Shown piece by piece: positions 43,888 through 56,175 of a stretch of 64,000 nucleotides of DNA. Source of the stretch: Chamaecyparis obtusa (lineage: Eukaryota > Streptophyta > Pinopsida > Cupressales > Cupressaceae). Each line of letters begins with the position of its first letter. Positions within the stretch are counted from its first letter, which is position 1. Under the pieces are notes generated by a model. It was not told the origin of the DNA, made no database searches, and worked only from the letters and a program-made list of their open reading frames with translations. The position numbers and the translations under genes were made by a program. The DNA lies in NCBI GenBank assembly GCA_027943335.1, contig BSBK01002791.1, positions 207,495-271,494 on the forward strand, given 5' to 3'.

Positions 43888-43905
43888 GCCCCACGGTGGG
43901 CGCCA
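43888..43905 (-). promoter_or_regulatory. Primer binding site of element A
   Basis: Minus-strand TGGCGCCCACCGTGGGGC, four bases after the 5' LTR. This is the site commonly reported as tRNA-Arg-primed in Tat/Ogre elements. Confidence 0.88.
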
Positions 43906-43909
43906 GAAA

Positions 43910-45158
43910 TGTGTGTGTAAAAATTTTACCTGATCTGTAGACACAACACTCAGTAAAACATTAAAGGTTAGTGATAATCAAAATCATGCAAAATTGAAAT
44001 CTAATCTAACCAAGTGATTTACTGCCTTCTAATAGGTGCGAGATTGATGTTCTCAGATTGTAATCGAGATCAGTGACCTAGACAACACCTAAATGAAGGA
44101 TTTGAATGCAATTGATCTAGATATGAGATTGAATGCAATTAAGCTATTTTTTTTTTGGATTTTATGATGCAATAAGGAATGAAAACTTGATATGAATCTA
44201 TGCTAGATGAAATTGATATGCTATGAATGCTATTGAAAATTGATATGCAATGAATGCTAAATGATCTAACAATGATATGAAAACTATGAAATTCTATGCT
44301 ATGATATAAAAACTATGCAATTGAAATTGATCTCACAAAGATGTCGATTCGCAAGAGCTTTGATTCTTCAATTCCAATTCTCCAGCGTGATTGTGCAAAA
44401 ATATGAGATGAATTATGAAGAGCCGAGCCTTGTTTTTATAGAAATCTAGGGCTTTGGAGGTGCATGAGAAAAAGCCATAAATCACTCAAATAACTCAGGT
44501 TGATTTTTGAGTTATTTTTAAATAAAAGATAATTAACTCACAAAAACATGCAAAAGCTAAGTTTTAACTCAAAATAGAGTTTAGCTTTAATTGATAATTG
44601 ATAGTTGTCTGCTTTTATGATTGTACATGTTTTATTTATGAATTAATTTAATAATAAAGTGATTTATGCTCAACTTAACTGCTTTTAAAAATAAAACAAT
44701 TGATTTATGGGTTAATCAATTATTTAATCAAACTTTTATTAAAAACTATATTATTAAATAATGACAACTTGCTTTAATTAATTAAATAAGAATTTAATCA
44801 ATTATTCATATGATATTAGATTTATTGTCAAAATTAAATAATACAATTAATAATAGATATAATTAAATTTAATTACACAATTAAGTGGCAAATATTAAAT
44901 CTAATTAATTAAATATGAAAATATTCAATTAATCAAACTTTAGGATAAATGTGATTTATTGCCAAATAATTATAAAATTAAAGATAATTATGATGATTAG
45001 GAATATTACTAGGAATATTCCCCGATGCAAAATTTAAGATAATCAATTAGATTTGATGATGTTCAGATGTGCCTTAGGTTAGGACTTCGATGTCGATTTC
45101 GTTCGAATTGAAGATGTAGGATATTAATGAACTTATAGCCCATTTTTGGGGTATTACA
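43910..45158 (-). repeat. Element A 5' LTR
   Basis: 1,249 bp, near-identical partner of 29724-30987. Confidence 0.94.
44432..44440 (-). promoter_or_regulatory. TATA box in the element A 5' LTR
   Basis: Minus-strand TATAAAAAC, the likely core promoter for the element transcript, which would run leftward. Confidence 0.58.
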
Positions 45159-45163
45159 ACATT
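45159..45163. repeat. Target-site duplication of element A, right copy (ACATT)
   Basis: ACATT abuts the LTR here and at 29719-29723. Confidence 0.88.
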
Positions 45164-45204
45164 TAGAATTTTTGGAAAACTTTGACTTGCAATTGTCATT
45201 TCAA

Positions 45205-45345
45205 ATTATTTTTGTTCTTTTTTTAAATTTTATTTTTAATTAATTAATTAATTTATTTAAGCTCCCATTTTGGGAATCGAACACAAGATCTTCCTATGAC
45301 AAAGAGAAGCAACAACCACTGCACTACATGCATAATCAAGATGGA
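45205..45345 (-). mobile_element. tRNA-derived SINE
   Basis: Minus-strand A box TAGTGCAGTGG (45326-45316) and B box TGTTCGATTCC (45283-45273) lie 32 bp apart, the spacing of RNA polymerase III internal promoters. They are followed by GGGAGCTTAAATAAATTAAT and an A-rich tail near 45205-45225. There is no acceptor stem closing a cloverleaf, so this is not a tRNA gene. Flanking duplications are not clear; GCATAATCAAGAT appears twice near the head (45330, 45360). Confidence 0.68.
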
Positions 45346-47568
45346 TATTAAATTTGATAGGCATAATCAAGATTGTTGGGATTGGAACATATTGGCGGTT
45401 ACGAAGGTAGTGAATATTGGTCGTTAGAATGTTATTGTGAGAAAAGGAAATCTTGTTGCTAACCTAGCATAGCAATGAATGAACATGGTGTTTTATTTTA
45501 TGTGTGGGCAAAAAGATTTGAATTTTTTTAATAAAGAAGCACATTTGCACCCTAAAAATTTTGTTCTTGGCAATGCCTGGTAGAATTCTTAATGACCTTG
45601 GGGGTTCCTTTAGCATGGGGGAAGTTGGAGGTTCAGTATTCCACATAGAGGAGAACATTTTCATGGCGGTATATAGGTAGTGGCTCTCAATGCCCCCAAG
45701 GTTGGGGGCAGTTTTTCCATGTAGGGAGTCATGTTTTCATCCTTTGATTTTGGGATGGTCTTCCTTAGGCAGAATAAGAATCCATGGAATTCTATTGTTG
45801 CAGGGGCTACTATAGGTAGGTTCATCCAAATGAGGTAGGGTTTGAAATCTGCTAACCAAAAGTGCCATATTTGGAGGCATTCTGTTATCACTTAATGAAG
45901 GTACAAGTATTATCATGAATAAAATGTTAGCCCTACCACCACCCCCAAAGTTAGAGGAGTTGTTCCTTCTGATGGGAATGGGCTATCTTGGAAGGGGGTT
46001 CCTTTGGCAAGGCTACCTTCTTCTTATATAGGTGGCATACCAACAACCACTCAAATGGATCCATGTTAATAGCAAGTAGGTAGGTCAATGGGTGGTGAAT
46101 TATCGAAGGAAAACACCTCAAGTTTGAACTCTGACCTTGGGCATAAGGGCTATGAGGAAAGTGGTAATAAGGGAGGCCTTGTTTTTCCTATGACCAACTA
46201 TATAGAAGTTTTATTCTAACCATTCATTTCAAATTAGCTACCACTTTCAAAAAATTCTTTTAGGTTTGTGAAAAATTGTGATTCATCCTCACACTACAAC
46301 AACATACAATTCTAAATTTGAAGAAGTTGTGCCTAAATTTTGTTCTTATCGCCAAAATGAAATTGCATGTTTTATTCTAATCTCTTACTAAAAAGTTTAA
46401 GAGTGTTGGAAGTTCATAGTGTCAATCTTTAATATTTATGTTACTTTTTTATAATCATGAGGTATCTACATCCTTCTTTAGTCAATGTTTCAACTAGAGA
46501 AGAACTTTTTCAATTTTGCAATTGTAGATAGGTATTCATAGCAATTAAAATAATGTTGGTATCGCAACCACCTTTGAACCTGTGTGCATTGGAAATCATA
46601 TGCATGAAAGATAATGGAAGTGCAAGCGCAAACAACACATCAACAACTATGTTTTCACAAAATAAAGTTTAATTTCATTATAGTCTACAATAAAAAAATT
46701 CTCTTTATTTTCAGTAGCATATAATTTCAAACTAGTCTTTGAAATATTTTGTTAATAAACAATGGCAGAGGAAAGCTAATTTTGTAATTTACCTTTCATA
46801 TTTCTAACACGTCAATTGTAAAAATTAAAATTTAAGGTGTTTAATTATTTTAATAGATTCATTAAACCAAACTTCAACCATAATTCTTATATACACAACT
46901 ATCCAAATCAAATATTTTAAGGTCTAAATTTTGACTACACTAGAAGCTGTTATTATATATGTTATTTATTTTATTGTTTATTTGTGCAAACTTTACTTAA
47001 TTTGAGAAGTAGATATACACATATACACATTAATATGTATGGAAAAAGAGTGTTAACATGTGAATTCTTTTAAATCGCAATGTATTATACTTATGTATGT
47101 GATTTCATTAATTTGAAATGGTGATTGAAATGATATTTAAATTATATAATGTGAATCTTTTTAATTGAATTTTTATCTAAATTACAATCTTATATGTTTA
47201 AATTTATTATATATTTTGTTTATATTTTGATTCTTAATGATATGCCTTTTGTTTGGCTAACTCCTAATGACACATTTTTAGCACTTTATGTGGATGTTTT
47301 CCTTGGTATTATTGATTATAAATTGCTAGCTAATTCTTGTGTACAAGATGTTTTCGTTGTTGTGAGACTTTCTTTGCAGGTAGGGGATACTGACTTCATC
47401 ACCTAAGAATATGTTTGCATGATGCCTTTATTGGACCCACATGTTTCAGAATTTGTATCATTGTCTTACATATGGTCTGTTGTTTGTATGAGTTGGGGAC
47501 TACTATATGGGTTGGTTTGGATCATGGGAAAATGCATGTATCAGAATAAAATTTTGATATGGGGGGTC
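45346..47568. other. Spacer between the two Tat elements
   Basis: Two adjacent minus-strand frames (45891-45661, 45664-45464) share an ordinary protein-like composition (ATIEFHGFLFCLRK, ENMTPYMEKLPPTLGAL), and 47194-47628 plus has two frames interrupted by a stop. None matches a family I know. The rest is AT-rich. Confidence 0.4.
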
Positions 47569-48334
47569 TATAATACCCCAAAAATGGGCTATAGGTTCAT
47601 TCACCTCCTACATCTTCAATTCGAATGAAATCAACATCAAAGTCCTAACCTAAGGCACATCTGCACATTATCGAATCCTAATTGATTTTATCCTAAATTT
47701 TGCATTGGGGAATATTCCTAGTAATATTCCTACTTTATCTTAATTATCTTTAATTCATGATTATTTGGCGATAAATCCTATTTATCCTAAAGTTTGATTA
47801 ATTGAATATTCTGAATATTTAATTAATTAGATTTAATACTGCCACTTAATTATTTAATTAAATTTAATTAAATTATTCCTAAATTGTATTATTTTATTTT
47901 GACAATAAATCAAAAATCTCATGACTAATTGATTAAATTCTTATTTAATTAATTAATGTCAATTGTCAATTTTTAATAATATAGTTTTTGAACAAAGTTT
48001 GATTTAATAATTGATTAACCCATAAATCAATTATTTTGTTTCAAAAATCAGTTAAGTTGAAAATAAATCACTTTATTTTTTAAATTAATTTATAATTAAA
48101 TCATGCACAATCTGAAAAGCAGGCAACTAGAAATTAACAATCAATTTTAAAATTGAAACTCAACATCTAATGATGAGTTGAAATTTTATCTAAACTCTAT
48201 TTTGAGTTAAACACTGCTTTTGCATGATTTTTGTGAGTTAATTATCTCTGATTTCCTGATAACTCAAAAAATAACATGAGTTTATTAAAGAGTGATTTAT
48301 GGCTTTTCTCATGCATCCTCAAGCCCTAGATTTC

Positions 48335-48343
48335 TATAAAATC
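48335..48343 (+). promoter_or_regulatory. TATA box in the element B 5' LTR
   Basis: TATAAAATC, conserved at 62491-62499 in the 3' LTR. The TIR element sits about 150 bp downstream, inside what would be the transcript. Confidence 0.58.
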
Positions 48344-48493
48344 AAGGCTCAGCTCTTCATAATTATCAACACTCAAATTTGCACAATTACTTTGGTGAAT
48401 TGGCGATTGAAGGATTAAGCACTTGCAACAGGCGATTTGTGAGATCTTTCATAGTTGATCATAGTTTTTGCATAGTTTCATATCATAGTTTTC

Positions 48494-49451
48494 GGGTAAA
48501 AGCACAAAGCTGTGTCACGTTTTAGGACAACTTATCAGCACAGCTAAATTTGAGTATTTATAACTAAAATTATCTTTTATCAAACATATGGTCTACCTAG
48601 ATTCATTCTAGCTAAGTTAGATAAGTTCTTCACCTTTTCCAATTGGAAATATCTATTAAATGCATGTTTTATAACAATTACTAAAGAAATAAAATTAATT
48701 CAAAAAAATGATGTTTCAATAACTCTTACTATTTTTAATGATATTTTTTTACAAATATAAAAATACCCTTTTTTAGAGCACAGAGTCAAGATTATCATTA
48801 TATAATTTTTATAGTATTTTAAGTAGATCTAATATATTATAATTTCAAAATACTGCAAGTAGGTATTTTAACATTTGAGAACAAGATGCTTCAAAAATAG
48901 AAAAAAATAGTAAAGCTTATCAAAAAAATTGAAAATTTGTATTTAACACTAGAGGAGAGAGTCATCTTTAAGAGTGTGTAATTTATTTTCTGAATGGTGT
49001 AGATTTGATAGGGGAAATTTGACGCAAGATGAAAACTGTCGATTTTAGGTATGTTCGACTTTGAGTAGTTATAACAGAGAAAATATAAATTGAAAACTAA
49101 TTTTTCTTCTTTTCTGCGCTAGCTGTACATTTTATCTATGACATATTTTGAAATCAAAGGAAAAAAAGATTATTTGCATATACTTTTTTGGTGCGGACAA
49201 GACCCTCATTTTTCAACATTTTTTAGCAAGTAAAAAATGGACTTAAAAAATTTAAAAACTATATGAATTATTGTTCAAAAAAAATTTAAAAAATTATAGA
49301 CATAAACTTCATCCACTTTTACACATTTCATTAGTTTACATCATCTCCAAATTTTAAACATAAATGTCATTTTTATGTCGTTAAAGTTAAAAATTTTGTG
49401 TTGTTGACCTTTTCCTTTATAAAAGTGTGACACAGCTTTGTACTTTTACCC
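48494..49451. mobile_element. 958-bp terminal-inverted-repeat DNA element (MITE-like), superfamily unknown
   Basis: The left end GGGTAAAAGCACAAAGC… and the right end …GCTTTGTACTTTTACCC are inverted repeats of 25 bp with one mismatch. TTTC flanks both sides (48490-48493, 49452-49455), and the undisturbed site with a single TTTC is in the 3' LTR (62642-62655). The interior is AT-rich without an ORF, so it is non-autonomous. A partial copy is at 28180-28879. A 4-bp TTTC (or 3-bp TTC) duplication and GGGTAAAA ends do not fit hAT, Mutator, CACTA, Tc1/Mariner or PIF/Harbinger rules as I know them. Confidence 0.85.
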
Positions 49452-49798
49452 TTTCATATTCATTCATAGCATCCTTAGATTAAATCTACATTCAATTTCA
49501 TTCATATAGCTTAGATTCATACAGTTTCTCATATAACTACACAGAAAATACAAAAATATAGAATAATCTGCATTCATATAGTCTTTCATATTTTGCATTC
49601 AAATCCTTCATTTAGGTGTTGCATTGTCACTGATCTCGATTCCAATCTGAGAATATCATACTCGCATCTACTAGAAGGCACTAAATCGCTTGGTTAGTTT
49701 AGTTTCAATTATTTGTCAGATTTTGATTTTTGCTAACCTCTAATGTTTTACTGAAGTGTTGTGTCTACATCTAGGTACAAAATTCACACACACATTTT

Positions 49799-49816
49799 TG
49801 GCACCCACCGTGGGGC
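49799..49816 (+). promoter_or_regulatory. Primer binding site of element B
   Basis: TGGCACCCACCGTGGGGC, one base different from element A (GCG to GCA). Confidence 0.85.
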
Positions 49817-52010
49817 CTTGAAACGGGCTTCCCTTCTATTCTATCAATTTCTATCTTTTTCTATCAAAACTGTGATTTTTAATTTTCTGTCCATACATCT
49901 CTGTATGGATTCTCGTGTGAGATTTTTCATCACACCGCATGAAGTTTTGTTGGTTTCAGCACTTCCTCACTGGAGAATTCATCTTTCATCATGCAAGACC
50001 GTACTTCCTCACGTGGGACCGCATCTTGACTTGCATGATATTTTGCTTCAAAGACATAAAATTTGCAGATCTGTACTTTCAGATTATTGATTTCTAACAC
50101 TTACTATTTGCTGTTGATTTGTCTCGATTTTGTACTTTTGGATGTGTGCTAAATTCTGGATTGTAGAGCATTGGAACTAAGGTATTCTTCTCAAGCTGAT
50201 AATATTTTGATTTGGATTAAAATAAACTCTCACGTGTCAAGCTTGTGTGACTTTTCTTGCTTTCATATCATAGACTTCATTTTGGACTAGAAAATGAACA
50301 TAGATTTTCTTTTTGCATATCTGTTACACATAGTAAATAGGCCCTATGAACACTATTTTCGGATGATCTTGAGAGATTGAGCTTCTTTCACTTGTTTATT
50401 CATGGGAAGATCCTCTTGATGAAGGATCCCCTTGTAGGTAGGAAGGTTACTGAGAGTGTCTCACGTTCTACTAGATTTGTGCATCTTCAACTTTTGATTG
50501 ATACATTCTCTCTCCAGAGGGGTTGATAGATCATAAGCCATTGACATCATAGATCTTTGTGAGATTTTCTTGGTCTTAGTTTGTCGAATTAATCTGTCTG
50601 CTTTGTTTTGGTTAAAAGTGAAAAGGCTAGAGGACTATGCTCTACTCCCTTTTTGGGTAGTATCAGAAACTCAGATCCTTGAATCTGGAACCAGTCCCCA
50701 TGTGGTATCTTTTGTGAGTCACCTTTAGAGAGGGTTAACCATAGTGGACATTCCCTTAATTGGGTCAACCACGTGGATGGAACCTCAAGTGGTAATAGCC
50801 ATTTTCACCGTGGTAGCAACAACCACTATATAAATGTCCTTGTGGAGGAAATCTTCATAGGTGTGGTCTCTTGTTGGGCTGTCAGATCTCCCTAGCAGCT
50901 CCTGATTGATTAATTTCTCAGACTATGTCAAAACCTTGGTGCACCTGGATTGGAGCTCACCCTCTTGAGATCACAAAAGTTGCAAAGTCAAACCATTACT
51001 ACAAACCCTAGTGAGGCCAAATTTTTATTTTCTAGGAATATGTGCATTATTGAAAAACTTTTTGGAACATACACAAGTAGTATTTCTAGGGATTAGCATA
51101 ATAAGTCACTATTGCTTGTTCATGCACAAGGTTGCTTTTACCCTTGTTCATTATTTTCAGAAGATTGCTTGCTTCCCTTACTTGCTTGATATTTTCTTGG
51201 TTACTTGAAATGAACTGTTACATGGATCTTCAAAATTTGCATAACAATCCGGTACTAAAAAATTGCAAAATCTAAGAAAAAATCCTTTTCTAGAGTGAGA
51301 ACTGAATATTCTATCAAAGAACAACCAACGCTGTGTCTCAGAATTTGTGCCTCAAAAATTGTGCTAAAACTGTCAAACTGTGTCCTTTTATCATGCAAGA
51401 TTTCATTTTCTGAGTATTTTCTCACGTGAGACAACATATTCTCGCGCGTTGCCTAGTACTTCCTTGCGCGAGCCTATCCTAAAAGTTTCAAAACAAAGAG
51501 CTTATTACTGCCAGTTGGTCAACTTTCCATCAAATCTTATCTTTGTCTGGGGTCTGTATGCCTACTTTCCTATTGCACACAGTCTGAATCTGCATGTCTA
51601 GAATTGAGAAATGAATCCTAGAATCTGTCAAACAAATCATTGTGTCAGAATTAGAGAAAAACTAGAATGAATCCATTCATTTTCCTAAGGTGGTCTCTTG
51701 AGTCTGATTTAGCCTTCTGATTTATCAATTTGAATCTTTTTCATCTTGTGTCAAAACCTTGTCAAAATTATCTTCAAATTCAATCTTTTTACTAAATGGC
51801 TAAGTGTTGTGATCTCATGCCCACCATCTATTGGGTGTCTACCCACACTACTATGGCACAGTATCCTTCACTTACGTATGATCTAATCTTTAATCACTTC
51901 AATCTTGAAAGGTTGTGCCATTCAATCTTCTTGAATCAAATCTTTCTTCAGTTGTCTTCATCTTTATTTTTTGCTTCACCCAAGTTTAATGGTGGAAACT
52001 AGAGCTTCCT
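49817..52010 (+). other. Untranslated leader of element B
   Basis: About 2.2 kb with no supported ORF; the frame at 49761-50090 merely crosses the primer site. Short palindromic words recur: CTCACGTG near 50005, CTCACGTGAG near 51420, CTCGCGCG near 51442 and TTGCGCGAG near 51462. Much of the segment aligns with the element A leader (for example AACCTCAAGTGGTAATAGCC near 50782). Confidence 0.65.
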
Positions 52011-52128
52011 CACACAAGAAATCTAGAGAAGCACTCAATATTGTACCTTTGACTATTCGCAAGGGTCCAACTCTTGAACAACTCTACAATTTTGGTCTTT
52101 ATGAAGACAACGGTCTTGGCAATTTTGA

Positions 52129-53607
52129 TTGAAAACTAGTTATATACCCCCTCCATCAACTCACAGAGGTAATCAACAAACCCCTCCTCAAACTATCTCA
52201 GGGAGTCCTAAAACTTGTAACATGTCTCATAGAGGTACACAAAAAGGGTCTCAAGGACCCCATTCTCAACATGGTGTGGATCAAGAACTTACACCTTCTG
52301 AAATTGCTCGATATCAAAATGATGATGACTTCAAGAAAATGATGAGGCATTTCTTGAAAGAATATAGAGAGGCATACTTTCTAGAGTTAGCTCATCAAGG
52401 AGCTAAACTTCCTCCAAACTTTAATGTTGGAAATACCATTACACATGAGGAAGAAAATCCTATCACAGCCATGATGAAATAGATGCATGCCATGCAAGTC
52501 AAGCTTAACAAACTAGAAATAGAAAAGGAACCTAAGGAGTTCTCCATGGAGGCCCTATGCCCTTTTCCATTTGATAAAGACTTATACATGCCACCATTCC
52601 CTAAAAGAGTGGAGATTCCTAAATATGATAAGTATGATGGAAACTCTGATCCTCACGATCATGTCAAAGAATTTTGTACTCAATCTATGGAGTTTATGCA
52701 TGAACCAACCTACTTAATGTGTCTTTTCCCTTGATCTCTAGGAGGAGCAACCATTCATTGGTTCTCTATAATGCTTCCAACTATCAAAACTTTTGAGGAG
52801 TTAATCAAACTATTCTATCAACAATACTCCTACAATATTCAACATTTGGTCACCATGATCGACATCTACAATCTAAAACAATATCCAGGTGAACCATTCC
52901 TGACATTTCTCAAGAGATGGAGGAAGAAATTTTCTCTATATGCTAGACACATTCCAGAAAATGAAAAGCTAGAAATCTTCATCAACAATCTTGTTCTAGA
53001 AATCAACTACCCTTTACAAATGCAAAATCATACATCTTTTGATAAGATGGTAGATAATGCGATCAAAATTGAGAATGTACTTGTGAAAAAAGGAGACATC
53101 ACACTTCAAAAGGACAAGTATGAATCTGGATCTAGTTCTAAGGACAAGAACAAAAATTGGAACAAGAATAAAGGCATCATCATAGATGGCATTGTTGATA
53201 CTATCTGTGCCCCATCCAAGGCACCCGCTTTCAATATCACTATTGGCACCCAAGCCATCAAAGCTTCTGAAGCTAGAACATCTAAATCTAACAAAAAATC
53301 ATGGGATTATAAACTTTGGGCTACAAATCCTAATCACAAATTTACTCCTCTTGGAGAATCCTTAGAATCTGCCATGAAAACTCTATTGGCCAAAAAAATC
53401 ATCTACTTTCCTAAGATAAAAGTCTTTGATCTTGAACCTAAACCGAAATGGTGGAGAGTGAATGATTTCTATGAATTCCATCACAATAAAGGTCATAAGA
53501 CTAATAACTACGTTCGCTTGAAGCACATCATACAAGACAAAATTGATAATGGAGAAATCATGATTGACAATCATAAGAGCAATAATGATCATACAACATT
53601 CACATAA
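52129..53607 (+). pseudogene. Element B gag region
   Basis: Same capsid as element A (KEPKEFSMEALCPFPF, LGGATIHWFSIMLP, FLTFLKRWRKKF, EKLEIFINNLVLEINY). It is split by TAG at 52480-52482 (element A has CAG) and TGA at 52732-52734 (A has AGA). The zinc-knuckle region reads FYEFHHNKGHKTNNYVRLKH: both cysteines of the element A knuckle are tyrosine here (TGT to TAT), so RNA binding would be lost. An upstream segment from about 51960 (KFNGGN stop) corresponds to the A gag start. Confidence 0.85.
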
Positions 53608-53834
53608 CCATTTCCTAAACATAGTAAAGAAGATTCTTCCTCTTAGCCTAATATGGGTGCTAAAATCAATTATGCCTACTCTGGAAACAATGTTGTTATG
53701 CAGTTACTTGATCACAAGCTCAAGCACATCTGTAAGGATAAATAGCAAATTCATCAAATGTCCCTAAGGTGCCTTTCAATATTTCAGCTGCTTCTAAATA
53801 GAAGGCTACATCTAAACCTTCAAATCCTAAAGAC

Positions 53835-55040
53835 ATGAGACCTACATCATACAATATTGTCCAACAACTCCAACATACAAATGCAAAAATCTTCATGTTT
53901 GAGTTGCTTTGGATATCTCTAGCTCATAGAGCCATTCTAGACAAAGCTTTGTTCGGATCCAATGTTCCTGATAACCTTGATTTAGATAGATTTCAATCTA
54001 TGGTTGGTCATCTTATGTCTCCACAATATATTTCCTTTTCAGAGGAAGATGATAACTCCTTCAGTCATCTGCATAACCAACCCTTGTATATTGAAGTCTT
54101 GATCCAAAACCATCATGTCAAAGGTGTGTTGATAGATGGGGGCATTGGTCTAAACATTTGTTCTTTTAGCTTGATTACACAATTGGGATTTTTAGAAATG
54201 GCCATTGATCCTAGAAAGAATATAACTATCAAAGCATATGATGAGCAAGAAAGATCTTCCAAAGGAACAATTGTCTTACCTATCAAAATAGGTCTTGTCA
54301 TTAGAGAAACTATATGTCAAGTTCTTGATCTACCTTTGGCTTACAATAACCTTCTAGGGAGACCCTGGATACATGAAATGAAAGCTATTACTTCTACATA
54401 TCATCAGTTTTTGAAATTTCCTTATGAAGGGGTAAAAGTGATGATTCTAACTGATCTATACACAACTTTCAATGCATTAAAAGAAAGTGTTGATAAACTT
54501 GTTCCTAATAACAAAGAATCTTCCACTAAGCAGCTAGATGTTGCTTCAACATCCAAAATGGAAGACATTGCTAAAGAGGTTAAGATCAAAGAAAATGGTA
54601 TGGGAAAATATAATATAGAGCCAATCTTATCTTTGACATCTCTCCCTATCTCACCCAAGTCCTATGGGCAAACTCTAAAACGGTCTAAACTGGAGTCTAA
54701 AGAACCTCTTGAGGCATACAAAGGAAATTTTATGGTAGACCGAGTATCTAAAAAAGAGTTTTCAGAGGATGAAGCTATGTTTTTATGGCTATACAAAGCT
54801 GAACTTGAATCTCAAGTTGTTAAAAAATGTGATGCTAAAACACCCAAGATCCCTTCTAAGTCATATGGCCCAGGGGACAAGCTGATCACAAAAATGGGAT
54901 ATAAAGGAAAAGGACCTCTAGGATTATAGGGTAAAGGTCTTCTATCACCTCTTGACCATCGTGGAAAAGAAAATAAGAATACAACAGGTCTAGGATATAA
55001 GAAGAAGCCTTTTTGTCTTAGCAAGAACTCACCACATGTC
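53835..55040 (+). pseudogene. Element B protease and G-patch region
   Basis: An open frame of 364 codons (53835-54929). The protease loop is VLIDGGIGLNIC (about 54125-54165) and the late motif LLGRPWIH (about 54350-54372). Near 54879 begins KMGYKGKGPLGL, a G-patch, cut by a TAG at 54927-54929 and continuing GKGLLSPL … GLGYKKKPF. Same order as in element A. Confidence 0.8.
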
Positions 55041-56175
55041 TTAGAATAGATTAAGCCATCTACAACAAATCAACTAAAGGGAGAAACAATAGAACAATCT
55101 GATAGTGATGATTTAGACACCATTGAAGATCTTATTCCTTATGAGCATTTGCCTAAAGAAATCAAAGACCTCCTTGAAGCTGAAGATGATCTAGTAAAAA
55201 AGAATTAATGTAGTAGAAACACAAGAACCTACTATAGAGCAAGAAATAGTTGCACCACACAAACCAACTAATCTCAAAGATAATCAAATAGATAAGGAAG
55301 AAGGTGGTAGTTATTCTGAGATAGATTCCCATGAGTATGAATTCAAATTACAATCTGAGGGTAACCCTTCTTAGGGTATTCACCCTGACTTTACTCATGT
55401 TCTTAGATTTCCTAGAGGCATAGATGAGGAATCAAATGACTATGAATGGGGAGCCATTCCAGAGGAAGATGAGCTTATCACAAAAAAACATATTGATGTT
55501 ATTTACTAATATGCACCTAAACCCGACGTAAGTCTAGAGTGAAATGATGAACTTAATGAGTTTGATCCACCAATGGCTGAAGTGGACTCCCACAATGACA
55601 TTGAGCCTATTCACGAACTAAATGTCTTAAGTTGTAATATCACCTTTGAACTCAAGTGTCGATTTAGGACCAATGATGACAGATCCATATCCATAAACAC
55701 TATTTCCCAATCTTTCACCACTTTGACTATCCAACATCCTGAACTTCTTGACCAAACCTCTACAAATCTAAGCCAAGGTATTTATACCTTTCCCAATGAC
55801 TATGTCCTTGCTTGCTACCTCAATGTAGTTGAACCTATGAGGACTTCCATCAATGAACCGAGTGTTAGCATGACAGAGTTGGACATCAAATATTTTAGCC
55901 AAAAAAATAAGAATAAGAATAAAAAGAAAAGGAGTTATGAGGGTGAAAACCACTTTGTGGCAGTCTCAGAACCTACAAAAGTAAAAATAAAAGATGTATC
56001 CAAAGGTGAAAACCTCTCTGAGGCACCTAAGGATGAGATATTTGATGTACTTCCAAGTCATTTATAGGACAAATCTCCAGTTCTAATTGGGCCCACTCAA
56101 TCTATCAACTTGGGAATAGCATAAGAACCACAGTTGATTCATGTAGCACAATCCTTATCAAAAGAAGAAAAATAA
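55041..56175 (+). pseudogene. Element B acidic linker between G-patch and RT
   Basis: Corresponds to the element A linker: an acidic EEGGSYSE-type segment and PHEYEFK-like stretches up to 55540 with stops and a frameshift near 55200, then an open piece 55573-56067 (NVLSCNITFELKCRF … SQKNKNKNKKKRSYEGENHF). A stop follows at 56065-56067, then the TAA at 56173-56175 that matches the element A stop just before RT. Confidence 0.7.

Larger units (their letters stand above)
29724..45158 (-). mobile_element. Element A: Ty3/gypsy Tat-lineage LTR retrotransposon
   Basis: 15.4 kb on the minus strand: LTRs 43910-45158 (5') and 29724-30987 (3'), primer site TGGCGCCCACCGTGGGGC, polypurine tract AAAGAGGGGCAAAA, and target duplication ACATT on both sides. 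The internal order is long leader, gag, protease, G-patch segment, RT, RNase H, archaeal-type RNase H, integrase, long 3' UTR. The second RNase H between RNase H and integrase, the primer site and the size are diagnostic of the Tat (Ogre-like) lineage. The LTRs differ by roughly fourteen substitutions by eye plus a 15-bp indel, so insertion is fairly recent, yet the coding region has many stops. Confidence 0.95.
47569..49794 (+). repeat. Element B 5' LTR, interrupted by a TIR element
   Basis: Without the insertion and its 4-bp duplication it is 1,264 bp, matching the 1,265-bp 3' LTR. Starts TATAATACCCC (TGTAATACCCC in the partner) and ends ACACACACA. Confidence 0.93.

Noticed and set aside
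45205..45345. A genuine tRNA gene
   Set aside because: Internal promoter boxes are present but no acceptor stem or complete cloverleaf closes, and an A-rich tail follows; it is a SINE.
49761..50090. 109-codon ORF spanning the LTR end and primer site of element B
   Set aside because: It crosses the LTR boundary and primer site, has no family resemblance, and is better explained as chance in the leader.
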